A DNA stretch of 64,000 nt from Candidatus Legionella polyplacis (GTDB lineage: Bacteria; Pseudomonadota; Gammaproteobacteria; Legionellales; Legionellaceae): positions 372,001 through 436,000 of the forward strand of contig NZ_CP021497.1 in NCBI RefSeq assembly GCF_002776555.1, read 5' to 3'. This document shows, in pieces, positions 37,246-51,046 of the stretch; the stretch's first letter is position 1, and each line of letters opens with the position of its first letter. The translations under genes were made by a program, and so were the position numbers. The notes below the pieces were generated by a model. It was not told the origin of the DNA. It saw nothing but the letters and a program-made list of their open reading frames with translations, and did no database searches.

Positions 37246-38574
37246 ATGTATGAAGACAAGATAGAAAATAAAATATTTTTAAGTAAAAAAAGACAATGTA
37301 CAATATTTTATTGGCTTATATGTGGTCTTAGTGCTTTGTATTATAGTTATGAATATTTTTTACGTATTTTTCCTAGTGTTATGGAAAGTTCTTTACGTGA
37401 ATATTTTCATTTGTCAGCTACTGGATTTGGATTTTTATCTGTTTTTTATTATTGTGCTTATGTTCCAATGCAATTGCCTGTTGGTATGTTGTTAGATTAT
37501 TATGGCCCTAGATTATCTTTAACAGTGGCTTGTTTTTTTTGTGTTATAGGGACTTTTGTATTTTCTAATACAAATATATTTTGGATTGCTGCGGTAGGAA
37601 GATTTTTAGTTGGTTTTGGATCTTCTTTTGCATTTGTTGGTGTTTTAAAATTAGCAACAATTTGGCTTCCAAGGGATAAATTAGCTTTAATAGCAGGAAT
37701 AACTGCATCTTTAGGAACTATTGGTGCTATGATTGCAGATAACTTACTTGGAGAGTTGGTAATCGCTGTAGGTTGGAAGAGAGCTGTAAATTTTACTGCT
37801 CTTTTTGGATTTTTTTTAGCTGTTATGTTATGGATTGGTATTAGAGATAAAAAACAATATAGAGTTTCTGATAATTTATATTTAAGCTTTAGAAAAAGTT
37901 TTATAAGTTTATGTGTTACTATTTGTAACAAACAAATTTGGGTAAATGGTTTTTTTGGATGTTTAGTTTATTTACCTACTACTGTGTTTGCTGAATTATG
38001 GGGTGTTCCTTATTTAGTTCATGCTTGCAATTTTACACAAGAAGAAGCTAATTTTGCTAATTCCTTATTATTTTTTGGTTTTACTGTTGGCGCTCCTTTA
38101 ATGGGATATATATCTGATAGATTACGATGTCGTAAGATACCAATGTTATTTGGAGCTTCTGGAGCGGCAATTGTTATGTTAATAATTTTGTATTATCCTT
38201 GGTTAAATAAATGTTCAATTGATTTTTTAGTATTTATTTTAGGTATATTATATAGTGTTCAGTGTATTGTGTTTGTTATTGGTAGAGAGATAGGATCTGA
38301 AGAGTATTCTGGTACTTCAATGGCAGTGACAAATATGATAGTAATGCTTGGAGCAATGTTTTTGCAGCCTTTTGTAGGAAATTTATTAGATTTAAGTTTA
38401 TCATTACATACAAACAAAGTTTTTTTAAGTAAAATAGATAATATTAATAGTGTTAAAGATTTATATACTAGAATTGATTATCAATTTGCTTTATCTAGTA
38501 TACCTATTGGTATTATTATTGCTGTTATTTTAGCATTTTTTTTGAAGGAAACTTATGTTAATAAAACTAAATAA
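37246..38574 (+). CDS. MFS transporter, substrate unknown
   Basis: Major facilitator with about twelve membrane helices, 442 aa. MFS motif A-like LPVGMLLDYYGPR between helices 2 and 3 (about 78-90), VGRFLVGFGSSFAFVG in helix 4 (about 123-138) and GYISDRLRCRKIP between helices 8 and 9 (about 288-300). N-terminal YYSYEYFLRIFPSVM resembles the Pht-like and related MFS carriers abundant in Legionella, several of which import amino acids or nucleosides, but the substrate cannot be assigned. TTTAGGAC precedes the ATG. It is one of the few importers in the window, so its substrate would be informative about host dependence. Confidence 0.85.
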   Translation: MYEDKIENKIFLSKKRQCTIFYWLICGLSALYYSYEYFLRIFPSVMESSLREYFHLSATGFGFLSVFYYCAYVPMQLPVGMLLDYYGPRLSLTVACFFCVIGTFVFSNTNIFWIAAVGRFLVGFGSSFAFVGVLKLATIWLPRDKLALIAGITASLGTIGAMIADNLLGELVIAVGWKRAVNFTALFGFFLAVMLWIGIRDKKQYRVSDNLYLSFRKSFISLCVTICNKQIWVNGFFGCLVYLPTTVFAELWGVPYLVHACNFTQEEANFANSLLFFGFTVGAPLMGYISDRLRCRKIPMLFGASGAAIVMLIILYYPWLNKCSIDFLVFILGILYSVQCIVFVIGREIGSEEYSGTSMAVTNMIVMLGAMFLQPFVGNLLDLSLSLHTNKVFLSKIDNINSVKDLYTRIDYQFALSSIPIGIIIAVILAFFLKETYVNKTK

Positions 38575-38598
38575 AATTTTTTTGTTATTAAATTTTGA

Positions 38599-38619
38599 AC
38601 TTATATTATCAATATAAGT
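38599..38619 (+). terminator. Small hairpin after the MFS gene
   Basis: Perfect 9-bp stem (38599-38607 with 38611-38619) and a 3-nt loop, 25 nt after the MFS stop. No continuous T-tract follows, so termination is uncertain. Confidence 0.3.
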
Positions 38620-38816
38620 ATTTTAGCAATCTAAATTAGTTTGTGTGTAGTTTATATATTTAAATTGAAATAAATTATTTATTGTTTAATAAATTTTGTT
38701 ATGTTTTTTAATTTAGTATTTGAAATTGTTAATTTAGTTTTATTAGAAAGATTTTGAGATGGTGTAAATAGGCATTTAAAAAAAATAATGTTTTTGTTTA
38801 GAATATATGGTTTAAA

Positions 38817-39401
38817 ATGATAAATTTAATCTGGTTAAGTATGATTATACTATCTTTTATTAGTGCAATCATTCAAAATCGTGTAGAACAATTGATGTTG
38901 TCTATTATTAAATCTGCTAAATTTGGTTTTCAAATTGCTATTAATTTATCTGGAATAATGGCATTATGGTTAGGTGTTATGCAAGTTATTCTGGATTCTG
39001 GTTTAATTAATTATTTATCTAGAGTTCTTAATCCTATTATGTATGTTTTATTTCCGGATATTCCAATTTTTCATCCAGCGATTAAAGCTATGTCATTAAA
39101 TATAATTGCTAATATTTTAGGTTTATCTAATGCTGCTACTCCATTTGGTTTACAGGCAATGAAGGAATTACATAAATTGAATAATTATGTTGAATATGCT
39201 ACACATTCTATGTGTACTTTTGTGGCTATTAATGTGTCTAGTATACAAGTTATACCTATAACTACACTTGCTTTACTTTCTATGAATGGAAATTTACATC
39301 CTGGAAAGATTATAGGTGCTATTTTATTAGCTACATCGGTATCTACTATTGTAGCTATCTTTTTTACGAAGAGTTTTGAAAGGTATCATATTTATGAGTA
39401 G
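38817..39401 (+). CDS. SpmA-like nucleoside-recognition-domain membrane protein
   Basis: 194-aa integral membrane protein of the Gate / 'nucleoside recognition' family. LSGIMALWLGVMQVILDSGL (about 46-65), NIIANILGLSNAATPFGLQA (about 97-116) and SIQVIPITTLALL are characteristic of SpmA, first known from Bacillus spore maturation but common in non-sporing bacteria. It is followed 39 nt later by its SpmB partner. Their function in gammaproteobacteria is unknown; a small-molecule carrier is suspected from relatives. Confidence 0.85.
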   Translation: MINLIWLSMIILSFISAIIQNRVEQLMLSIIKSAKFGFQIAINLSGIMALWLGVMQVILDSGLINYLSRVLNPIMYVLFPDIPIFHPAIKAMSLNIIANILGLSNAATPFGLQAMKELHKLNNYVEYATHSMCTFVAINVSSIQVIPITTLALLSMNGNLHPGKIIGAILLATSVSTIVAIFFTKSFERYHIYE

Positions 39402-39440
39402 ATAAATAAAAAGTTTTTTCATATAGCGAGATACAATAAT

Positions 39441-39977
39441 ATGTTTATTGATTTAAGTAAATTTTTTAGTTTTTTATTTGTTTTTTTCTTTATTTTTGTT
39501 TTTGTTTATGCTGCTTTTGTAAAGATTAATGTTTTTGATGTTTTTGTTTCTGGAGCAAAAGATGGATTTTCGACCAGTATTGTTTTAGTACCGTATTTAG
39601 TAGCTATGATAGTTGCTGTTGGTATGTTACGTTCATCTGGTTTTTTTGAGATAATTGAAAAAATTCTTCATCCTGTGTTGTTTAAGTTGGGTATTCCTTC
39701 TTCATTATTACCATTAATATTAATTAGGCCATTTTCTGGTAGTGCATCTATAGGAATTATGGCAGAATTAATGCATGAATATGGAGGAAATTCTGATATT
39801 GCAAAAATGGCTGCGATTATGATGGGTAGTACGGAAACTACTTTTTATATTATTACTACTTATTTTGGTATTATAGGTATTAAAAATACGAGGTATACTG
39901 TTTTAGTTGGTTTATTGGCTGATTTTTTTGGAATTGTTTCTAGTATTATTATTTTTCATTTTTTTTTAAGAAGTTAA
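39441..39977 (+). CDS. SpmB-like nucleoside-recognition-domain membrane protein
   Basis: 178-aa partner of the preceding protein, about five helices. DVFVSGAKDGFSTSIVLVPYLVAMIVAVGMLRSSG in pieces (about 33-68), LRPFSGSASIG-type motif (ILIRPFSGSASIGIM, about 94-108) and GSTETTFYIITTYFG (about 133-147) match SpmB closely. The polar S-G-S-A-S and S-T-E-T-T motifs within helices look like a substrate or ion site. Most likely works as a complex with the SpmA-like protein. Confidence 0.87.
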   Translation: MFIDLSKFFSFLFVFFFIFVFVYAAFVKINVFDVFVSGAKDGFSTSIVLVPYLVAMIVAVGMLRSSGFFEIIEKILHPVLFKLGIPSSLLPLILIRPFSGSASIGIMAELMHEYGGNSDIAKMAAIMMGSTETTFYIITTYFGIIGIKNTRYTVLVGLLADFFGIVSSIIIFHFFLRS

Positions 39978-40094
39978 TTTTAATTAAATGAAAGATAGTA
40001 TTTATTGATATTAAAAAAATAGTTTTTTAATAAAATTATTTGTTATTGTATTTGTGTGTAATTTAAAATTTTTTGTTTATTATAATGAACTTAT

Positions 40095-41312
40095 ATGTTA
40101 GGAATTTATAGTTTAGAGAAACAAGTTTGGTATAATGAGTTAATTGCTGGATGTTGTGAAATTATATCAATGAATGAGTTGATTGATAAATTAACAAGTA
40201 AGAAGAAATTAATTATTAAAGCTGGTTTTGATCCAACATCTGCAGATTTGCATTTAGGTCATTTTCTTATTCTTAAGAAATTAAGTCAATTTCAAATGTT
40301 GGGGCATCAGATTGTTTGTTTAATTGGTGATTTTACTGCTAGAATAGGTGATCCTAGTGGAAATAGTATTTCTCGTGTTCCTATTTCTAAAGAAAGTATT
40401 AAGAGTAATATTAGGTTTTATGAAGAACAAATTTTTAGAGTTCTTGATAAAGATAAAACGAAGATAGTTTATAATTCTGAATGGTTAAATACTTTAAGTA
40501 TAGAAGATTTTTTTATTTTAATGTCTAAGTGTTCTGTTTCTAGAATGTTTCAAAGGGAAGATTTTCGAAGAAGATATTTTTCTAAAAAATCTATTTTAAT
40601 TAATGAATTTTTATATCCTTTATTGCAAGGATATGATTCTATGGTATTAAATGCTGATATTGAAATAGGAGGGATTGATCAGAAATTTAATTTATTAATT
40701 GGAAGAGAAATTCAAAAGAAATATGGATTAATGCCTCAATGTATCATAATGTTACCATTAATGATCGGTTTGGATGGTGTTAGAAAAATGTCAAAGTCTT
40801 TTAATAATTATATTGGAATCAATGAATCTCCTGAAGAAATATTTGGAAAAATTATGTCTATTTCAGATGATATAATGTGGCACTATATTGAAGTGTTAAA
40901 TTTAAAATCTTTATGTAAATCTAATTTATTTAGTAAAACAAAAAAGATTAGTGGATTAGATATAATGAATATTAAAGTTTTACTAGCTAAAAAATTGGTT
41001 ATGTTTTTATACAGTCAGAAAGATGCTGATTTAGCACATAAGGTATTTATAGATAAGTTTAGAAATAAATTAGTTCCAAAGAATTTAATTGTAGAAACCA
41101 TTTTATATAATAAGGAGTTATCTATTATAAATATTTTGAGACATTTGAATTTTTCTCGAAGTAATTCTGAATCTTTTCGTTTAATAAAGCAAGGTGCTGT
41201 TAAGATTGATGGTAAGCGTATTTGTGATTTATCTATACGATTTTTTGAAAATAAAATATATATTATACAAGTTGGTAAATTACGTTATTCTAAATTTATT
41301 TTAAAAAAATAA
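40095..41312 (+). CDS. tyrS: Tyrosyl-tRNA synthetase
   Basis: Class I synthetase charging tRNA-Tyr. 405 aa. HIGH-like KAGFDPTSADLHLGHFLIL (about 41-59), the tyrosine-binding PLLQGYDSM (about 174-182) and KMSKSFNNYIG with the KMSKS loop (about 233-243) are present. C-terminal S4 domain about 337-400. It belongs to the TyrZ-like subgroup with the DPTSADLHLGH signature. Ends about 180 nt before the 16S rRNA gene. Confidence 0.96.
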   Translation: MLGIYSLEKQVWYNELIAGCCEIISMNELIDKLTSKKKLIIKAGFDPTSADLHLGHFLILKKLSQFQMLGHQIVCLIGDFTARIGDPSGNSISRVPISKESIKSNIRFYEEQIFRVLDKDKTKIVYNSEWLNTLSIEDFFILMSKCSVSRMFQREDFRRRYFSKKSILINEFLYPLLQGYDSMVLNADIEIGGIDQKFNLLIGREIQKKYGLMPQCIIMLPLMIGLDGVRKMSKSFNNYIGINESPEEIFGKIMSISDDIMWHYIEVLNLKSLCKSNLFSKTKKISGLDIMNIKVLLAKKLVMFLYSQKDADLAHKVFIDKFRNKLVPKNLIVETILYNKELSIINILRHLNFSRSNSESFRLIKQGAVKIDGKRICDLSIRFFENKIYIIQVGKLRYSKFILKK

Positions 41313-41339
41313 TGATGAAATATATTTTTTGTAAAAAGT

Positions 41340-41403
41340 TTGACAAACTTATTAAGTAAGTATAATATTTTGTATTTTTAGTATAGATAAAGTTCTTTAA
41401 AAA
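41340..41403 (+). promoter_or_regulatory. rRNA operon promoter and boxA-like antiterminator
   Basis: TTGACA at 41340-41345 and TATAAT at 41361-41366 match both consensus hexamers perfectly, with a short 15-nt spacer. GTTCTTTAAAAA (41392-41403) resembles the boxA antitermination element of rRNA leaders (TGCTCTTTAACA). The region lies about 130-155 nt before 16S. Confidence 0.65.
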
Positions 41404-41495
41404 TTTGGAACAGACTATGAGGACACTTTATGATAGTTATGAATAGTAAAGTGGTATATAGCTAGTAAGTATGTAAAGTAAAATGCTAGAGAATT

Positions 41496-43058
<1,563 letters not shown>

Positions 43059-43142
43059 CGAAGTATATGGAATGAAATATCATAATTGGATTATCGTGTC
43101 TGATTGGTTTGTTTTATATTTTTTATAAGTTTTTATTTTTTT

Positions 43143-43215
43143 GGGGTCGTAGCTCAGTTGGTAGAGCTTCTGTTTTGCACGCAGATGGTCGGGAGTTCAA
43201 TTCTCCCCGACTCCA
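43143..43215 (+). tRNA. tRNA-Ala (anticodon TGC)
   Basis: In the 16S-23S spacer. Acceptor GGGGTCG/CGACTCC includes the G3:U70 pair that marks alanine tRNAs; anticodon TGC at 43176-43178; T-arm GGGAGTTCAATTCTCCC; discriminator A, no encoded CCA. No tRNA-Ile accompanies it. Confidence 0.97.
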
Positions 43216-43319
43216 CTAGATTTTTTATATGTTTTGCTATTTAACAATTTAGAAAATGCATTTAGGTATACACAAGCAAAATCAGGTAATAAAATTTTTA
43301 ATAGAGATTTTATTTTATA

Positions 43320-46338
<3,019 letters not shown>

Positions 46339-46423
46339 TATAATGTAAAATCTTATTATTAATTTTTCGATGTTTTTTCTTGTTTAAAAAATTTTGATTG
46401 TTTTTAAGTTTATTAAAAGCTTT

Positions 46424-46538
46424 CCTGGTAATTATAGCGATTTGGAACCACCTGATCCCATTTCGAACTCAGAAGTGAAACGAATATGCGCCGATGATAG
46501 TATGAAGTTTCTTCATGTTAAAGTAGGTGATTACCAGG
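46424..46538 (+). rRNA. rrf: 5S ribosomal RNA
   Basis: About 115 nt. The terminal helix is CCTGGTAAT with ATTACCAGG; internal CCATTTCGAACTCAGAAGTGAAAC is the conserved loop region (shown here in part). A run of eight T follows directly (46539-46546), so the closing helix of 5S plus this tract could itself act as a terminator. Confidence 0.95.
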
Positions 46539-46588
46539 TTTTTTTTGTTAAGTAAGATTTATTTATAAAAAGAATTTTTTTAAAAAGA

Positions 46589-46660
46589 AGGCGCGTAGCT
46601 CAATGGTAGAGTATCATCTTGACATGGTGGTGGTTGGTGGTTCGATTCCACTCGTGCCTA
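46589..46660 (+). tRNA. tRNA-Val (anticodon GAC)
   Basis: Seven-pair acceptor AGGCGCG/CGTGCCT with one G-U pair, D-arm TAGCTCAATGGTAGAGTA, anticodon GAC at 46621-46623, T-arm TTGGTGGTTCGATTCCACTCG region. Discriminator A; CCA not encoded. Located 50 nt after 5S and before thrS. Confidence 0.9.
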
Positions 46661-46763
46661 ATTATTATATATTTTTTATATATTTTATGTTATATAAAAA
46701 AACAAGTAAGTTTTCATTAAAATTTTATTAATAGAAAATAAAATTTTTTTAATATATTAAATT

Positions 46764-48704
46764 ATGCCAAATATTACATTTTCTAATGATAGAAGTATAT
46801 ATTTTGATTCTCCTGTCACAGTTTTGGATGCAGCTAAAACTGTTGATTTTTTTTCAAAAAAAAAAATATTGGCCGGTAGTATAGATAATAGGTTTGTTGA
46901 TATTAGTTTTCTTATAAAGAAAGATAGTTTTTTATCAATTATTACTGAAGATGATAGAAATGCGATATTTGTAATACGACATTCTATTATGCATCTTTTA
47001 GCAAATGTTGTTAAATTTTTATTTCCTGAAGTTTTATTAGTAAGTGGTTCATCTGCAAAAGAAGAATTCTATTATGATTTTTACTATAAACGTTCATTTA
47101 ATTTAAATGACTTATATCATATAGAAGAAAAAATGTATGAATTTGTTAAAAAAAATTATTCTATTGAACGATGTGAGTATAATTATTCTCAAGTTATTTC
47201 TTTTTTTAAAGCAAAAAAAGAAATATACAAAGTAAAAATTATAAAAGAAATTTCAAAAAGTTCTATATTTTCTCTTTATAAACAAGGAGATTTTATAGAT
47301 TTATGTAGGGGGCCTCAAGTACCTTTTACTGGGTATTTAAAATTTTTTAAATTAATAAAAGTTTCAGGTGTTTATTGGAAAGGGAATTCTAAAAATGAAA
47401 TGTTACAGCGTATATATGGTGTTGTTTTTAAAAATAAAAATGATTTAGATTTATATTTTAAAAATATAGAAAATTTAAAATCTAAAGATCATAGAAGATT
47501 AGGAATTCAGTTAGATTTATTTCATTTTCAGGATATTGCTCCTGGTATGGTTTTTTGGCATGAAAAAGGTTTATTAATTTTAAACCTTATAAAAAGGTAT
47601 TTGAGAGATTTGTTAAGTAAAAATAAATATCAGGAAATTAAAACTCCTCAATTGATAGATAAAAAATTATGGAAGTTATCTGGTCATTATAGAAATTTTA
47701 ATAAAGAGATGTTTTTTATAAATACGAATAAAAGAAGTTATGCTATAAAACCTATGAGCTGTCCGTGTCATGTTCAAGTTTATAATCAAAAAATTCATAG
47801 TTATAAAGAATTACCAATTAAATTTTCTGAATTTGGAAATTGTCATAGAAATGAACCATCTGGTTCATTGCATGGTTTAATGAGATTAAGAAATATGATT
47901 CAAGATGATGCTCATATATTTTGTACAGAAAAACAACTTCGAAATGAAATTGTAGATATAATTAATGTTATTGAATCAGTTTATATAGATTTTGGTTTTA
48001 ATAATGTTCAATATGATTTGGCATTTAGACCTGAAAAAAGAATTGGTAGTGATTTTATATGGGATATTGCTGAAAATTCTTTAAAAGATTCTTTGATTTA
48101 TAAAAATATTAAATGGAATAATATTAATAATAAAGGATCTTTTTATGGTCCAAAAATAGAATGTTCTTTATTGGATAGTTTTGGTAGAATTTGGCAGTGT
48201 GGAACTGTTCAGATAGATTTTTTTATGCCTCAAAATTTAGGAGCAACATATATATCAAAAAATAATGAATATAAAATTCCTGTTATGATACATAGAGCTA
48301 TTTTAGGTTCTTTAGAACGTTTTTTAGGTATTTTAATAGAACATTATTCTGGTTCTTTTCCATTTTGGTTATCACCAGTACAAGTAATGATATTACCTAT
48401 TAGTGATAAACAGAATGATTATGCAATAAAAATTACTAAAATTTTACAAAAAGAAGGTATTAGAGTAGCATATAATTTGGAGAGTGAAAGAATTAATTTA
48501 AAAATTTATAAGTATACTATAGAAAAAGTACCTTGTTTAATAATAGTAGGAAATAAAGAGAAAAAAAATAACATGGTTTCCATGCGTACCAGAGAAGGGA
48601 TTAATTTAGGTTTAATGAATATCGATTCAATGTGTAATTTTTTGAAACATGCTATAGCTTTAAAAGCTAAAGCAAAAAGTTTAGGAGATATTAATTATTA
48701 TTAA
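46764..48704 (+). CDS. thrS: Threonyl-tRNA synthetase, editing site altered
   Basis: Charges tRNA-Thr. 646 aa. Domains: TGS about 1-62, editing domain about 63-225, class II catalytic core about 240-535, anticodon-binding domain to the end. Zinc/threonine-site residues are visible in PMSCPCHVQ (about 331-339) and QDDAHIF. In the editing domain H73 and H77 (RHSIMHLLAN) and C181 (IDLCRGP) are kept, but the fourth residue, H186 in E. coli, is glutamine (Q185, codon CAA at 47316-47318). A run of eleven A (46856-46866) lies within the coding region. First gene of the thrS-infC-rpmI-rplT-pheST operon. Confidence 0.96.
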   Translation: MPNITFSNDRSIYFDSPVTVLDAAKTVDFFSKKKILAGSIDNRFVDISFLIKKDSFLSIITEDDRNAIFVIRHSIMHLLANVVKFLFPEVLLVSGSSAKEEFYYDFYYKRSFNLNDLYHIEEKMYEFVKKNYSIERCEYNYSQVISFFKAKKEIYKVKIIKEISKSSIFSLYKQGDFIDLCRGPQVPFTGYLKFFKLIKVSGVYWKGNSKNEMLQRIYGVVFKNKNDLDLYFKNIENLKSKDHRRLGIQLDLFHFQDIAPGMVFWHEKGLLILNLIKRYLRDLLSKNKYQEIKTPQLIDKKLWKLSGHYRNFNKEMFFINTNKRSYAIKPMSCPCHVQVYNQKIHSYKELPIKFSEFGNCHRNEPSGSLHGLMRLRNMIQDDAHIFCTEKQLRNEIVDIINVIESVYIDFGFNNVQYDLAFRPEKRIGSDFIWDIAENSLKDSLIYKNIKWNNINNKGSFYGPKIECSLLDSFGRIWQCGTVQIDFFMPQNLGATYISKNNEYKIPVMIHRAILGSLERFLGILIEHYSGSFPFWLSPVQVMILPISDKQNDYAIKITKILQKEGIRVAYNLESERINLKIYKYTIEKVPCLIIVGNKEKKNNMVSMRTREGINLGLMNIDSMCNFLKHAIALKAKAKSLGDINYY

Positions 48705-48726
48705 GAATAATAAATATTTTAGTATT

Positions 48727-49239
48727 TTGAAAAATTGTAATGTTAAAGTTAATGAACAAATTTTTGCTGAAGAAATTCGTTTAATTGATATAAATGGTAA
48801 TCAAGTTGGTATTGTTTCTTTAGATAATGCATTAAAAATGGCAAGTGAGTTAAATTATGATTTAGTAGAAATTTCTTCAAAAGCAAATCCTCCTGTATGT
48901 AAAATAATGAATTATGGGAAGTTTATATTTAATTTAAATAAAAAATATTCTGAATCTAAAAAAAAGCAAAAAAAAGTAAATTTAAAAGAAATTAAATTTA
49001 GACCAACAACGGATGAGAGAGATTATTTAATTAAATTACGTAATATAATTAGGTTTTTAAAAGATGGAGACAAAGTAAAAATAACTTTGAAATTTAGAGG
49101 AAGGGAATTATCACATCAAGATATTGGTATATCTTTATTGGATCGTTTACAGAAAGACTCTATGGAGTATGGTGTTGTAGAACAAAAAACTAAACGTGAA
49201 GGACGTCAATTATTAATAATTTTAGGTCCGAAAAAATAG
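48727..49239 (+). CDS. infC: Translation initiation factor IF-3
   Basis: Binds the 30S subunit and enforces start-codon choice. 170 aa. N-domain [21 protein letters not shown] (about 8-28, in part), linker [13 protein letters not shown] (about 58-70) and C-domain [18 protein letters not shown] (about 117-134) are typical. No ATG is available: the frame opens with ATT (48724) and TTG (48727). ATT is the autoregulatory infC start in E. coli, so translation may begin at 48724; TTG 48727 is the annotated choice here. The thrS stop lies 22 nt upstream. Confidence 0.95.
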   Translation: MKNCNVKVNEQIFAEEIRLIDINGNQVGIVSLDNALKMASELNYDLVEISSKANPPVCKIMNYGKFIFNLNKKYSESKKKQKKVNLKEIKFRPTTDERDYLIKLRNIIRFLKDGDKVKITLKFRGRELSHQDIGISLLDRLQKDSMEYGVVEQKTKREGRQLLIILGPKK

Positions 49240-49286
49240 AGTTAAAAATATGTTATTCATGTTTAGTAAATATAGGAATTATACAA

Positions 49287-49493
49287 ATGATAAAATTAAA
49301 ATCACATCGTGGTATTAAAAAACGTTTTAAGGTTTTAGGTAATGGTTTAATTAAGTATCGACATGCTAATAGAAATCATATTCTTACTAAGAAATCATCT
49401 AAAAGGAAACGTTCTTTGCGTGTATCTGATAAGTTTTTAAAAAAATGTAATACATATTCGATATTAAAATGTTTATATAAGTCTGGAGGTTAA
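49287..49493 (+). CDS. rpmI: Ribosomal protein bL35
   Basis: 68-aa basic protein of the large subunit. [21 protein letters not shown] and [21 protein letters not shown] are the family core. It lies between infC and rplT, the classical order, and its end is 1 nt from the rplT GTG start, so the two are translationally coupled. Confidence 0.96.
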   Translation: MIKLKSHRGIKKRFKVLGNGLIKYRHANRNHILTKKSSKRKRSLRVSDKFLKKCNTYSILKCLYKSGG

Positions 49494-49494
49494 A

Positions 49495-49845
49495 GTGCCT
49501 AGAGTTAAAAGAGGTATAATATCGAGGAGTCGTCATAAGAAAATTTTAAAAAAAGCAAAAGGGTATTATGGCGCTAGAAGTCGTGTTTTTCGTGTAGCCA
49601 AACAAGCTGTGATTAGGGCGAATCAATATTCCTATCGAGATCGAAAACAAAAAAAGAGACAGTTTAGATCTTTATGGATTATACGAATTAATGCTAAGGT
49701 TAGACAATATGGACTGTCTTATAGTAAGTTTATATATAAATTAAAAAAAATGGGTATTTCATTAAATAGAAAAATATTATCAAATATGGCTATTTATGAT
49801 CATTCTATTTTTTCAGAATTATTAAAAAAAATTAATTTAATTTAA
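49495..49845 (+). CDS. rplT: Ribosomal protein bL20
   Basis: 116-aa early-assembly protein of the large subunit, and translational repressor of rpmI-rplT in E. coli. [37 protein letters not shown] (in two halves) and [18 protein letters not shown] are canonical. GTG start with GGAGG 9 nt upstream inside the end of rpmI. Confidence 0.97.
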   Translation: MPRVKRGIISRSRHKKILKKAKGYYGARSRVFRVAKQAVIRANQYSYRDRKQKKRQFRSLWIIRINAKVRQYGLSYSKFIYKLKKMGISLNRKILSNMAIYDHSIFSELLKKINLI

Positions 49846-49949
49846 TAATATTAAATTAAATTAATTTTTAATTAATATTACATTTTTAAAGTTAAGTACT
49901 TTTTTTATAAAAAAATAATTTTTTATTTTAAAAAAAATAATTGTTTGTT

Positions 49950-50975
49950 ATGAAGGAAAAAGATATTGATATTTTAAAGAAAGAAATTCAAATTGCTATT
50001 GATAGAGTTGATAATCTTTCTTTATTGGAAAAAATTCGTATAAAATATTTAGGAAAAAATGGATGTTTAAAAAAAATTATTAAAAATTTATTAAATTTAT
50101 CTATTGATCAACGTCCTATTATAGGAAATAAAATTAATAAAATAAAAAATGAAATTGAAATTTTATTTTTAAAGAAAAAAAATTTTTTAAAAAAGAAAGA
50201 ATTATTAGAAAAATTATCAACTGAATATTTAGATATATCTTTATCTGGACGTAATAATCATTGTGGATCTTTTCATCCAATTACTCAAGTAAAGCATATG
50301 GTTTATGATTATTTTAGTTATTTTGGATTTGATTTTATAAATGGTCCTGAAATAGAAACAAAATTTTATAATTTTGAGGCGTTAAATATTTCAAATCATC
50401 ATCCAGCTTGTACTGAACAAGATACTTTTTATATTAATAATAGTGATAAGTTATTAAGAACCCATACAACTACTATACAGATTAGAATGATTGAGAATTG
50501 TTTACCTCCATTAAGATTAATATCTTTAGGTAAAGTTTATAGAAAAGATTTTGATCGAACTCATACTCCAATGTTTCATCAGGTGGAAGGTTTATGGATA
50601 GACAAATCTATTAATTTATCTAATTTAAAATGGTTATTAGAAGATTTTTTTAATTATTTTTTCAAAAAAAAAATAGTACTTAGATTTAGATCATCTTATT
50701 TTCCATTTACTGAACCATCTGCTGAAATGGATATTAGGTGTATAAATTGTTCAGGTGCTGGATGTAAGTTATGTAAATTTATAGGATGGATAGAGGTTCT
50801 TGGATGTGGTTTGGTACATCCAAATATATTAAATAATATAAATAGTGCATTTAAAGATTATCAAGGATTAGCATTTGGGATAGGATTGGATAGATTGGCA
50901 ATGTTATATTTTGGGATTGATGATATAAGGATAATGTTTGAAAATGATTTATCTTTTTTAAGACAATTTGTATAA
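49950..50975 (+). CDS. pheS: Phenylalanyl-tRNA synthetase alpha subunit
   Basis: Catalytic subunit of the alpha2beta2 enzyme charging tRNA-Phe. 341 aa. N-terminal coiled coil about 1-90; motif 1 region FGFDFINGPEIETKFYNF, HTTTIQIR (about 170-177), MFHQVEGLWID, phenylalanine-site SYFPFTEPSAEMDI and motif 3 FGIGLDRLAMLYFGIDDIR (about 309-327). ATG 49950 chosen; a TTG three codons earlier was rejected. About 100 nt after rplT. Confidence 0.97.
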   Translation: MKEKDIDILKKEIQIAIDRVDNLSLLEKIRIKYLGKNGCLKKIIKNLLNLSIDQRPIIGNKINKIKNEIEILFLKKKNFLKKKELLEKLSTEYLDISLSGRNNHCGSFHPITQVKHMVYDYFSYFGFDFINGPEIETKFYNFEALNISNHHPACTEQDTFYINNSDKLLRTHTTTIQIRMIENCLPPLRLISLGKVYRKDFDRTHTPMFHQVEGLWIDKSINLSNLKWLLEDFFNYFFKKKIVLRFRSSYFPFTEPSAEMDIRCINCSGAGCKLCKFIGWIEVLGCGLVHPNILNNINSAFKDYQGLAFGIGLDRLAMLYFGIDDIRIMFENDLSFLRQFV

Positions 50976-51046
50976 ATAATTCTATTTTATAGTTAGTTTT
51001 ATTAGTTATATTTGTGAATGTATATTAATTTTTTTATATAAGTATA

